From NCBI GenBank assembly GCA_018650845.1, contig JABIFF010000024.1, forward strand, positions 1 to 64,000: a stretch of DNA of 64,000 bases. Direction: 5' to 3'. The DNA is from Chloroflexota bacterium (lineage in GTDB: Bacteria > Chloroflexota > Dehalococcoidia > Lucifugimonadales > Lucifugimonadaceae). Shown here piece by piece: positions 6,617-15,434 of this stretch. Position 1 is the first letter of the stretch. Each line of letters starts with the position of its first letter. Position numbers and translations under genes: made by a program. The notes under the pieces were generated by a model. The model was given only the letters and a program-made list of their open reading frames with translations. It did not search any database and was not told the DNA's origin.

Positions 6617-7762
6617 ATGAAAATTACAGATGTAAAACCATACGCAGTCTGGGTCGGTCGACGAAACCAGATGCTCGTAAAAATAGAAACCGACGAAGGC
6701 ATATACGGTTGGGGCGAATCCGGATTCTCCGGTCGTGAACTCGGCGTAAAAGGAATCATGGAACACTACCGTGAATTCCTAATCGGCCGAGACCCCATGA
6801 GCCGTGGCGGACTCTGGCAAGAGATGTACCGCAGCCAATACTTTGAGGGCGGACGAACCCTCACAGCTGCCATCTCAGCCATCGATCTTGCCTTACACGA
6901 CATCGTCGGCAAGAAGCTCGGCGTACCTGTTTACGAACTACTCGGCGGCAAGCACCGACACACCGTTCCCGTGTTCGCAACAACTGCCGGACCTTACGGC
7001 CCCGACATGATCGAACAGGCAAAAGAATTCATGGGCGCCGGAATCAACGCCTTCCGACTTTCCTACGACAACATGGATATCCAGAGCGGTGGACTATTCG
7101 AGCCACGCGAATCAATCGCTAACTCGGCTGAATGGCTAATCAAAACCCGTGAAGCACTTGGAAATCAGGCGATTCTCGGAGTCGACTATCACCACCGATT
7201 GTCACCAGCAGAAACAGCAAGCTTCTGCCAGATGATGCCTTCTCACACACTCGACTTCCTCGAAGAGCCGATCCGTGACGAATCGCCAGAAGCCTACGAA
7301 GCACTTCGCAAGCTAACCGACGTTCCGTTCGCTATCGGTGAAGAGTTCGCATCGAAGTGGCAGTTCCTGCCTTACATCGAACGCGGCATCACTCAGTACG
7401 CACGAGTCGATATCTGCAACGTTGGTGGATTCACCGAATCAATGAAGGTCGCAGGATGGGCAGAAGCTCACTACATCGATCTCATGCCGCACAACCCACT
7501 CGGACCTATCTGCACAGCAGCATCGGTTCACCTGGCAGCAGCGGTACCAAACTTTGCATGGCTCGAAGTCAACATGGAACGTGCTAACGATCCCGACCGC
7601 AGCGTATTCACCGAACAGGTCGAATTCAACGGCAGCGGCTACGTCGTCAACGACCGACCTGGTCTTGGTGTCGAAGTGGACGAAAGCAAACTCACGGAGC
7701 CGTTCAAGTTCTGGGAAGCTCCGCACCCACACCGCGGAGACGGATCACACACCAACTGGTAA
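6617..7762 (+). CDS. Enolase-superfamily dehydratase, DgoD/ManD-like (paralog 3)
   Basis: This 381-residue third tandem copy has its catalytic set shifted by one residue: D190 and H192 in GVDYHHR, E216 in LEEP, E242 in GEEF and H292 in MPHNPLGP. The N-terminal 115 residues are close to paralogs 1 and 2. Residues 120-165 (TTAGPYGPDMIEQ..., SYDNMDIQSGG) and the stretch from about 330 to 350 (MERANDPDRSVFTEQ) have diverged. These loops shape the active site in the family, which suggests a changed substrate. Its Shine-Dalgarno GGAG is the end of the preceding repeat copy. Annotated as a probable acid-sugar dehydratase; substrate unknown. Confidence 0.9.
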   Translation: MKITDVKPYAVWVGRRNQMLVKIETDEGIYGWGESGFSGRELGVKGIMEHYREFLIGRDPMSRGGLWQEMYRSQYFEGGRTLTAAISAIDLALHDIVGKKLGVPVYELLGGKHRHTVPVFATTAGPYGPDMIEQAKEFMGAGINAFRLSYDNMDIQSGGLFEPRESIANSAEWLIKTREALGNQAILGVDYHHRLSPAETASFCQMMPSHTLDFLEEPIRDESPEAYEALRKLTDVPFAIGEEFASKWQFLPYIERGITQYARVDICNVGGFTESMKVAGWAEAHYIDLMPHNPLGPICTAASVHLAAAVPNFAWLEVNMERANDPDRSVFTEQVEFNGSGYVVNDRPGLGVEVDESKLTEPFKFWEAPHPHRGDGSHTNW

Positions 7763-7798
7763 GCAAATAACTATCGTCTCAACCGACGATGAACCTCT

Positions 7799-7911
7799 TC
7801 CCGACCAGAGCGGAGGGATCGTGATCGAATCATTTCGAACGCCATCTCTCCGCTTCGGTCGAGACGAGAAAGTAAATAAGCACACTGTCATTCTGAACTC
7901 GATTCAGAATC
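7799..7911 (+). repeat. Palindromic repeat elements (families C and B)
   Basis: GACCAGAGCGGAG (7803 on) pairs imperfectly with CTCCGCTTCGGTC (ending 7860). The string CCCGACCA-xx-GCGGAGGGA recurs at 42449. It is followed by TGTCATTCTGAA with a hairpin ATTCTGAA-ctcga-TTCAGAAT (7890-7910). A related TGTCATCCTGAGG element lies at 42394 next to the second C copy, so both families occur together twice. Confidence 0.65.
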
Positions 7912-7970
7912 GGTAGCCAAAGTGATCGATCGTCCGACTCACCTACAGATAGAGAATGCCAACCCGTTGA

Positions 7971-8001
7971 ATGTGATTCTGAATCAAGTTCAGAATCACA
8001 T
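7971..8001. repeat. Perfect inverted repeat
   Basis: The arms ATGTGATTCTGAA and TTCAGAATCACAT (13 bp, perfect) enclose a 5-nt loop. The inner 8 bp are the same as in the hairpin at 7890-7910. It could act as a terminator for paralog 3 (no T tract), as an operator for fabI, or be a REP-like element. Confidence 0.8.
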
Positions 8002-8094
8002 CGAATCGTTCATACACCAGTTTGCCGTCTTCGCCTGTTACATTTGGTTCATTCGAAAAAAACCGGCTACTCAAGCGGAAGGCTAACTACAGCA

Positions 8095-8874
8095 ATGGCA
8101 GTATCGATCGATCTCAAAGGAAAACGTGGCGTCATTTGGGGCGTTGCAAACCAACGCAGCATCGCATGGGCGATCTCCGAGCGACTCGCCGAAGCCGGAG
8201 CCGAACTAGCGTTCACATACCTAAATGAACGATTAAAAGAGCCTGTTGAAAAAGCAACTGCAGGACTCGATAACCCGATCCTGCTCGAATGCGACGCCAC
8301 CAACGATGAACAGGTTCAGGGCGTTTACGACCGCATCAAAGAAGAGTGGGGCGAGATCGATTTCGTTGTCCACTGCATCGCCTACGCAGAACGAGATGAC
8401 CTTGGAGGAGACTTCTCCGCAACCAACCTGCAAGGCTTCCGAACCGCACTCGAAACCAGCGCCTACACGCTCATGCCAGTTGTCGGTAAAGCAGCTCCTT
8501 TATTTGGCGAATCTGGTGGATCAGCCATCACGCTAACGTTCGATGCTTCGCAGCGTGTTTACCCCGGCTACAACATCATGGGCACGGCAAAAGCAGCACT
8601 CGAAAATGAAGCCCGACAGCTTGCTGTTGAATTCGGACCAAGCAATATTCGAGTGAACGCAATTTCAGCCGGACCACTTCCGACTCTTGCTGCTCGAAGC
8701 ATTCCCGGATTCCGTGACATGACTCGTGCACACCGCGAGCGCTCTCCGCTCAACCGAAATATCAACCACAAGGAAGTTGCCGACACCGCTTTGTTCCTAC
8801 TAAGCGATATGTCATCTGGCATCACCGGGTCGATTATTCCTGTCGACGCCGGATACGGCATCATCGCTCTTTAG
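8095..8874 (+). CDS. fabI: Enoyl-[acyl-carrier-protein] reductase (NADH), FabI/InhA type
   Basis: This 259-residue short-chain reductase performs the last step of each fatty-acid elongation cycle, reducing trans-2-enoyl-ACP with NADH. The family dinucleotide motif GVANQRSIAW (16-25) and the catalytic YNIMGTAK (Y159-x6-K166) are intact. At the place of E. coli Tyr146 there is Phe149 within T-F-D. That is the arrangement I recall for mycobacterial InhA (F149/Y158/K165), so the active site is InhA-like. ATG 8095 is preferred over an upstream in-frame start at 8044 because the family begins right before the LKGKRGVIWG strand and GGAAGG lies upstream. A hotdog thioesterase follows 30 nt later in the same direction and is probably co-transcribed. 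Confidence 0.95.
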   Translation: MAVSIDLKGKRGVIWGVANQRSIAWAISERLAEAGAELAFTYLNERLKEPVEKATAGLDNPILLECDATNDEQVQGVYDRIKEEWGEIDFVVHCIAYAERDDLGGDFSATNLQGFRTALETSAYTLMPVVGKAAPLFGESGGSAITLTFDASQRVYPGYNIMGTAKAALENEARQLAVEFGPSNIRVNAISAGPLPTLAARSIPGFRDMTRAHRERSPLNRNINHKEVADTALFLLSDMSSGITGSIIPVDAGYGIIAL

Positions 8875-8904
8875 GCGAGCCACAGAAATCAGGCACAGCG
8901 ACCG

Positions 8905-9252
8905 ATGACAGCAGTTCCAACCGGACTCTCGGCGACACGATCACTCGTCGTCGAGGGCTCCAAGTTGTACAGCCCAACCGGCAAGCCAGAGCACTCGGTG
9001 CTCTCAAGCCCGGCGATGATCATGGAAATGGAACTCGCCTGCGTAGAAGCTGTGCAGGGACATGTTGAAGCATCGGTTGGCTTCCACGTCGATGTAAAAC
9101 ACATCGCCCCAACTCCAGCCGGTGAAACCGTCGAAACTACGGCAACGCTAATCGACATTGACGGTAAAAAGCTCCGATTCAAAGTCGAGACAAAATACGG
9201 CGAAATCGTAGTTGGAACCGGCACTCACCGACGAGCAATAGTCGACCTCTAG
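8905..9252 (+). CDS. Hotdog-fold acyl-CoA thioesterase, FlK-like
   Basis: This 115-residue protein resembles the fluoroacetyl-CoA thioesterase (FlK) branch of the hotdog superfamily. Conserved elements are SSPAMIMEMELACVEAV (the helix of the fold) and HVDVKHIAPTPAG. By alignment with FlK's T42/E50/H76 triad, the equivalents here are S35, E43 and H66, so Ser replaces Thr. Most bacterial members with this signature are general short acyl-CoA or thioester hydrolases; fluoroacetate resistance should not be assumed. It sits directly downstream of fabI, compatible with a housekeeping role in acyl-thioester turnover. Confidence 0.85.
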   Translation: MTAVPTGLSATRSLVVEGSKLYSPTGKPEHSVLSSPAMIMEMELACVEAVQGHVEASVGFHVDVKHIAPTPAGETVETTATLIDIDGKKLRFKVETKYGEIVVGTGTHRRAIVDL

Positions 9253-9365
9253 ACAAGGCTTATCGCACAGCGCTCCACACGCGTAGTTCCCACAAACTCG
9301 TACAAAAACTTCTGGCTGTTGAAATACCGGTTCCGTGTACGGTGATCTAGTCGCACTATCCACAA

Positions 9366-12300
9366 GTGCAGCGTATCGAGCAACCCCAACTAGAGAGAAT
9401 CCGTTTTTTCGCTGTGAGCAGTAGCCAGCATCACAAAACCGATCAGCCTTCAACGGCAACCGGCGCAGACCAAGAAACTGCGACTGGCGTAACGTCCTCT
9501 CACTCAGATCAGGGCGACGTACTCGCATCTAGCCAAGACAGGCTCTCACCCCGCAACTCACTCACCCTTGCGGAACTATCTACTCTCGGCGCAACAAACA
9601 ATTCCACCTCCGTATTTCAGAGAAATGCAGCGAGAACCCTTCGCACCGAGCTAGACGTCGATGCCGTAATGATCATCGATTACATCGATGCCTTCGGCGG
9701 CAAAGCCATTCGGGCGATCTCAGGAATCGAAAGCGCCGCTCTCGACTCCGAAATCTGGCTGCCAAACTGGCTCTCACCAGTAGATATCAACTCACCACTC
9801 ATCGCCGTCGATGTCGACCCCGCCGAGTTCACAGCAATCTCTGCAATGGGTGCAACATCTGAATATCGTTCGGCACTTGCAATCGCAATTCCTGGCGTCA
9901 CCGGCGCTGCAGGCATGATCGTCGCACTTTCAGAAAAGCCCGTTGGTTTCGACGATTCACAAATCGACAAAGCAAAAATGATCGTCAGCATGCTGAGCCT
10001 TTCAGCATCGCGATCAAACGCCCTAAACGTGGCAGAACGAGGCGAATCCCAACTCGCTGCCTCGCGACTAATCGCTCGATCAAAAAATACTGATTCTTCC
10101 TCTAGCAACAATACAAACGAACCGAAATCGCTCCTCTCCAAGATCGCCGATCAACTGAGGCAATTCTTCGAATTCGACGTAATCGCTATTCGTGTTCAAG
10201 CAGACGACAAGTTCGTGACCAGTGAAGCTGTGAGCCTGAACCAAAGCCACAACTTCACCGTGCCAAGCGCATCAGCGGATCGTGACATATCGTCCAACGC
10301 CCGACCTATCGAGGCACGAGCTGCTGAATTTTCTGTAGCACTCGCCAACACGAATCACCAAAACGACAATGGCGCACGACAATCGCCTGAACTCACTTGG
10401 AAATCGGTTGGCATTGAGTCCGTTCTCGCCATTCCCGTAATCAGCTCAACCCAAACCGTTGTGGTTCTCGGATCGACTCGATTCGCCGCGTACACACACG
10501 AATCGGTCGCAGTCGCAAATCGATTCGTACCTGCCTTAACCGCAGCCTTTGTTGGTGGCAGTTCTGCACCAGTAGAAGCCGTATCTCGCCACGAAACCGT
10601 GGTCGCTGCGCCTGAATATTTAGAATCTATTGCTTCAGCAACCGAGCTTGTTTCTGCCTGCGGAGTCATCGCAACTCAAATCACCAACCGCACCGGCGCC
10701 ACACGCGTTCAGGTCGGCTTTATCGATGATGAGTCAGGCAGGGCGAATTTAGGATTCGATACAGAACCTTCCGACGATCTTTCTGACATGGCATGGATAG
10801 CTCCAGAAGAAATCGAACGTTTGGACGAGATCGATTCGGAGCATCCTGAATCCCAGCGATATTCAGCAATACGCACTGCAATCAAAACAGCAGATCGAAC
10901 AATTGGGTATGTGGAAGCCACTCGCGATGAATCAGGTTTCGACAACGCCGATTTCGCTCAGATCAAAGAAATCATCGCAGCCTGCTCCCACGTTGTTGCA
11001 ACTCTAAGGCACCTCGAACAATCTGAGACGACGCTGAACAAGCTCGAAATGCTTCGCCGAGTTACCGAGCAAATCCGGGCTGAAAAATCTGACAACCCAA
11101 CTAGCAATCCTCGCATCGCATCGCTCATTCGTAATCTGTTCGATGCCGACTGGATTTACTTCGGCAGCGTCGACCACGAAAACGATCACTCGACGACTGA
11201 GATTACAGACGGACTAAACGTTCCCGAACTCGAACCCGGCGTACGAGTTTCTCGGCGTTCACTCCTGATTCCTTCGACACTGGCTGTTTCGAGCCCAGTA
11301 ACCATCGATCTCGAATCAGCTGCTCCGGGCCAACGTGCAGCCGGAAGATGGATGTACCGTGCTGGTCTCAGGTCGGCAATATGTGCACCCCTCCGACTCA
11401 ACGGTGTCGTCACTACGATGTTCATGTGCGCTTCTCGAACCCCAGCCGGATTCGGTTCGCTTGAGAAGAAAATGGTTGCAACCATCGCATCCGAACTAGA
11501 AATTTCACTTGAACGCGCGAACCAACGAGAAATCACTCCGAGCGAAGGCAAAGGTTCGGCACAGATCGTCCTTGAACAGCTCGGCCCTAACCTAGAAGCC
11601 ATACTCAACAACGCTTCGGTGCTTGTACTGACCGTCGGCCAAGACGGCATCGTAAAAGACGTTGCAGGTCGAGGCATCGAGGGGCTCAAGCTTGTTCCAG
11701 AACGTCTTCTTGGTAGGGATTTCATCTCGTACTCTCGAAAAATCGAAGGACTTGAAGATTCACTTAGCCGAGCCCTCAAAGGCCACTCGGGCAGAATTGA
11801 AATCGAGGTGTTTGGAACCATTCTCGACGCTTGGATGGAGCCAAATCTCGATCACAACGGTGAAACCAGCTCTGCAACCGTAGTTGTTTCCGACATCACG
11901 GATCGGGTGAGTGCTGCAAGAGCCGAAGCCGCTTTGATCAGCCTCAAAGATGAACAAGACCGAGCAACCAAGTTCATTGTTTCGCTATCGCACGAAATGA
12001 AATCGCCGCTGACCACAGTGGTCGCTCTCGCCGATCTACTTGGCATGAACGACCGTGGAAATCTGCATCCCGATCAGATCGAACGAATCAACGTCGTTCA
12101 GCAAAATGCCGATCGTCTCACGCTACTGGTGAACGACTTCCTGAACATCTCGAAAATGGAAGCTGGAACGTTCGAATCCAAACCGGCAAAATTCCAGATT
12201 TCTGAATTGGCCAGCGATCTCGCCACATCGTTCGAGCCAATTGCAAATGGTCAGGATCACAAGATTTCAGTAACCGCTCCCGATGAGCACCAGTTCGCTA

Positions 12301-12637
12301 CTGCTGATCGAGAACTACTCAGGCAAGCGATCATGAACCTGCTCACCAACGCAAGCAAGTACTCGCCTGCGAACACGAATATCTCTCTCGATATTTGGGT
12401 CGACGAGCAAGACCTACGAATCACAGTCACTGACGAAGGCCCTGGCATCCCTCACGACGAACGAGATCGTGTTTTCGAGCCATACAGTCAACTCGATAAC
12501 CCAGACGTCCCTGGAACGGGCATGGGGCTTGTAGGCAGATAGTCGAACTTCATCATGGAAAAGTATGGGTTGAAGATGGCCTAGGTGGCGGAACTTCGTT
12601 CGCTATCTGGCTGCCAGAGTCGATATCACATAGCTAG
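9366..12637 (+). pseudogene. Multi-GAF/PAS sensor histidine kinase with a C-terminal frameshift
   Basis: The intact frame runs from a GTG at 9366 to a TAG at 12540-12542 (1058 residues). It has several GAF-like modules (roughly 70-215, 245-395, 400-560, 570-735), a PAS-like segment (about 745-860), HisKA with the phospho-accepting His876 in SLSHEMKSPL, and HATPase with N-box NLLTNASKYS and G1 DEGPGIP. It stops just after the G2 box GTGMGL. The missing C-terminus (IVELHHGKVWVEDGLGGGTS, then FAIWLPES) is encoded in the next frame, 12539-12637, exactly where expected. One -1 shift near 12538, or a small indel in the assembly, explains this. No slippery heptamer is visible, so programmed frameshifting is unlikely. 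No transmembrane helix is obvious; it is probably cytosolic. The start codon is uncertain, with weak ribosome-binding sites. It converges on the next gene with 6 bp between them. Confidence 0.85.
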
Positions 12638-12643
12638 TCAGCT

Positions 12644-13834
12644 CTAGTCGGCCGACGTATCTCTATCCATCGGCTCAGCATGCATACCCTGAGTTTTGAA
12701 CTCAAGTAACGCCCGAACGATATCTTCTCTCGTGATGATTCCCACCACGTAGTCAGCGTCCATAACGACAAGCTGATTCAATCGATTACGATCCATCGAA
12801 CGCAATGCGTCTCGGAACGACTCGTTTGTCGAAATCACTCGTAGGCTGTCGGGATTCATAAGCTCACCGACAGATATTTGGCCTTTATGTTCTATCGGCA
12901 CCTGATCAAGATCTCGGCGTAGGACAAATCCGATCAGTTCACCCTGCCTCCCGACCGGCATCGAAGTCAGCGGATCCTCAGGCAATCCCTGATGCGTCAT
13001 CTGCTCAATAGACCAGCTACTCTCGATCATTGGCGGCATCGATCTAGTTGCCACACCAACACTGAATCCCAAGTGGTCTATCGACTCAAGATCAGATTCC
13101 TCCAACTGCTTCGCCTGCTCGCCAGCAATTTCACTGCGCGCCGACGTCATCAAGAAATATCCGATCATCGCGATCCAAATTCCGCCAGCAATGTCACCGC
13201 TCAGAATTTGCCAAGCACCCCAACCAATCAACGCGTAGAAGACGAACTTTCCAACGATATACGCAACTCGAGTAGCGCGTTTTGTATCGCCAGTGAATCC
13301 CCAAACTGCTGAACGAAGCACTCGCCCGCCATCCATCGGATACCCAGGCAGCAGGTTGAATCCTGCCACGAGCAAATTCATCCAGCCCGTAAAGAAAAGA
13401 ACTCCGTGGTACAGCTTCACATCGTCCTCGTAGATCGGACCAAATTTGATCCACCATCCAACAAGCACAACACCGATCACCAACGAAACCGCTGGTCCGG
13501 CAAATGCGATTAGAAACTCGTTACGTGGCCGAGAAGCTTTGCCCTGAATCTTCGACACCCCACCAAACAGCAACAACGTTATCCCATTAACTTTTAACCC
13601 CTGAGCCAAAGCCACTATCGAATGCCCAAGTTCATGCGCTAGAACCGAAGCGAACAACAGCAAAGTCGTGAGCAGTCCAGCCGTCCAATACTGCATGGTC
13701 GACCACGACCCGAAGAAAGATGGATAGGCAGCAGTCGAAAGCGACCAAGTAATGATCGCAACCGCGATTAGCCATGTCGCATTAATGTCGACAGGGATGC
13801 CAAGCACCGTGAAAAGTTTTATCGAACCGCGCAA
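12644..13834 (-). CDS. Site-2-protease-like M50 zinc metalloprotease with CBS domains
   Basis: This 396-residue membrane protein is an intramembrane zinc protease. The zinc motif HELGH (67-71) lies in a hydrophobic helix, and the third ligand Asp168 is in NLLPGYPMDGG (160-170). About six membrane segments cover residues 15-230. A pair of CBS modules (about 265-385) follows, ending in an acidic tail. This M50-CBS layout is the Rip3/SpoIVFB-like class, in which CBS domains sense nucleotides and regulate cleavage of membrane-bound factors. The substrate is unknown. A candidate anti-sigma partner gene is not adjacent. It is divergent from the MFS gene at 14072. Confidence 0.92.
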   Translation of the reverse strand: MRGSIKLFTVLGIPVDINATWLIAVAIITWSLSTAAYPSFFGSWSTMQYWTAGLLTTLLLFASVLAHELGHSIVALAQGLKVNGITLLLFGGVSKIQGKASRPRNEFLIAFAGPAVSLVIGVVLVGWWIKFGPIYEDDVKLYHGVLFFTGWMNLLVAGFNLLPGYPMDGGRVLRSAVWGFTGDTKRATRVAYIVGKFVFYALIGWGAWQILSGDIAGGIWIAMIGYFLMTSARSEIAGEQAKQLEESDLESIDHLGFSVGVATRSMPPMIESSWSIEQMTHQGLPEDPLTSMPVGRQGELIGFVLRRDLDQVPIEHKGQISVGELMNPDSLRVISTNESFRDALRSMDRNRLNQLVVMDADYVVGIITREDIVRALLEFKTQGMHAEPMDRDTSAD

Positions 13835-14071
13835 ATTTCAGACGACTTTCGTGAAGTTATCGAATCAATAGTAAAACGTGCTGTAACCCTATACGGATGC
13901 ACTCATCATCGTCGATCCAGCGACCACAAAGTTCAATAAAAACACTTAACTGCCCTTCGCAAGTGCAGAAGTATCCCGAAGCAGGACTATCATGCACGAA
14001 TCCTGAACGGCGACTCCCGAACGCAGACCGATAAGAATGTACGAACTAAATTCCTGTCCTGAAATATCCCG

Positions 14072-15403
14072 ATGAAATCCTTCAAACAACCCTTCTACGG
14101 TTGGTGGATCGTCGGAGCGGGCGGAATAGTCCAGTGGTACACATCGGCAATATTCTGGCGAGGATTTCAGGCGTTCGTTCCGCCCATCCTAGAAACTTTC
14201 GGCTGGAGTAGAGGCGTCACCGGAGCCGCAATATCTCTCCAGCGCGGTGAGAGCGGAATGATCTCACCATTCGTCGGGGTGCTTCTCGACAAATACGGCC
14301 CACGCAAGGCAATGGCGTTCGGCGTATTACTCACCGGCAGTGGCTTCATATTTATGAGCCAGATGCAATCTCTCTGGCAATTCTATGTTGCCATTGGGCT
14401 GCTAACGCTCGGAATGTCGTTCGGAACATTCATCGTATTCGTAGTCACGGTTGCCAACTGGTTCGTTAGAAAACGAGCAAGAGCCCTCGCCACACTGATG
14501 TCATTTTCAGCCGTTGGCGGACTAACACTGCCGATCCTCGTAACCTCAATCGACACTTTCGGTTGGCGTGAAGTTTTGATGGCGTGCGGTATAGGTTTCT
14601 GGCTCATCGGATTCCCTGCGACGCTCGTAATGCGAAAACGCCCAGAAGACCACGGCATGCTCCCTGACGGCGGTGTCGAAGTCGATGACAGCTCAGATGG
14701 CAGCAAGTCGGGCCGCCTCGCTACAGCACGAGAGCATGCCATCACGATGCGTCAGGCGATCAAGCTTCGCTTCTTCTGGCAACTGGCAATCGTTACAAGC
14801 CTCGGACAACTAGTTAGCTCCACCAACCTCTTCCACTTCGCTGCGCTCCTTGAGTACGGCATGACCGCGGCCCTAGCGGCTTCAGCTGCAGGAGCCGTCG
14901 CAATTGGTGATCTAGGAGGTCGTGCAGGCATAGCAGTACTCGGCGACAAATACGACAAACGAAAAATGCTGACCATAGCGATGATTATGCAAACGATTGG
15001 TGTGGCCGGACTCGCCGGAATTAATGCAGAAGTACTTGGCGTGAATCTCGGACTGTGGCCACTTCCGCTGTTCGTAGTTTTCTTTGGTCTCGGATTCGGT
15101 TCGTCCATACCGCTGAGACTATCTATTCTTGGCGATTACTTTGGACGAGCGAGCTATGGATCTATAGTCGGACTAACCAGCTCGGTAAACGCCCTGTTCG
15201 GGGCTGCAGGTCCTGCACTTGTAGGACTCATACGTGATATCGAAGGCAGCTACCGACTCGGGTTCACGACTCTCGCCGTGATGCTCGTGATTTCGATACC
15301 GCTTGCTATGGGACTCGAACCAGCGAGTCGTGTAGCCGCGCAAGCTCGCCGGCTAACACGAAAAAACTATCGAGACCGTAATCGCTTCGAATCTCCTAGC
15401 TAA
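14072..15403 (+). CDS. Major facilitator superfamily transporter
   Basis: This 443-residue polytopic protein has about 12 predicted membrane helices in two halves. A charged central loop (about 190-225, EVDDSSDGSKSGRLATA) splits them. The MFS motif after helix 2 reads GVLLDKYGPRKAM, and a second copy in the C-terminal half reads LGDKYDKRKML. The N-terminal FYGWWIVGAGG is typical of the oxalate/formate-monocarboxylate (OFA/MCT-like) branch, so uptake or export of a small organic acid is plausible. That is inference from family resemblance. It has its own 237-bp upstream region shared with the divergent protease gene. Confidence 0.88.
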   Translation: MKSFKQPFYGWWIVGAGGIVQWYTSAIFWRGFQAFVPPILETFGWSRGVTGAAISLQRGESGMISPFVGVLLDKYGPRKAMAFGVLLTGSGFIFMSQMQSLWQFYVAIGLLTLGMSFGTFIVFVVTVANWFVRKRARALATLMSFSAVGGLTLPILVTSIDTFGWREVLMACGIGFWLIGFPATLVMRKRPEDHGMLPDGGVEVDDSSDGSKSGRLATAREHAITMRQAIKLRFFWQLAIVTSLGQLVSSTNLFHFAALLEYGMTAALAASAAGAVAIGDLGGRAGIAVLGDKYDKRKMLTIAMIMQTIGVAGLAGINAEVLGVNLGLWPLPLFVVFFGLGFGSSIPLRLSILGDYFGRASYGSIVGLTSSVNALFGAAGPALVGLIRDIEGSYRLGFTTLAVMLVISIPLAMGLEPASRVAAQARRLTRKNYRDRNRFESPS

Positions 15404-15434
15404 GCTAGAGAAACCTCGAATCAGGCGAAAATTT

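Larger units (their letters stand above)
7763..8094. other. Intergenic region rich in palindromic repeats
   Basis: These 332 bases hold no supported gene. They contain three palindromic elements, listed separately, and must also carry the promoter for fabI. Confidence 0.55.

Noticed and set aside
12520-12545. Programmed -1 frameshifting in the histidine kinase
   Set aside because: No X-XXY-YYZ slippery heptamer and no strong downstream hairpin are visible, so mutation or assembly error is more likely.
15393-15412. CTAGC/GCTAG hairpin between convergent genes as a terminator
   Set aside because: Only five base pairs and no T tract, too weak to call.
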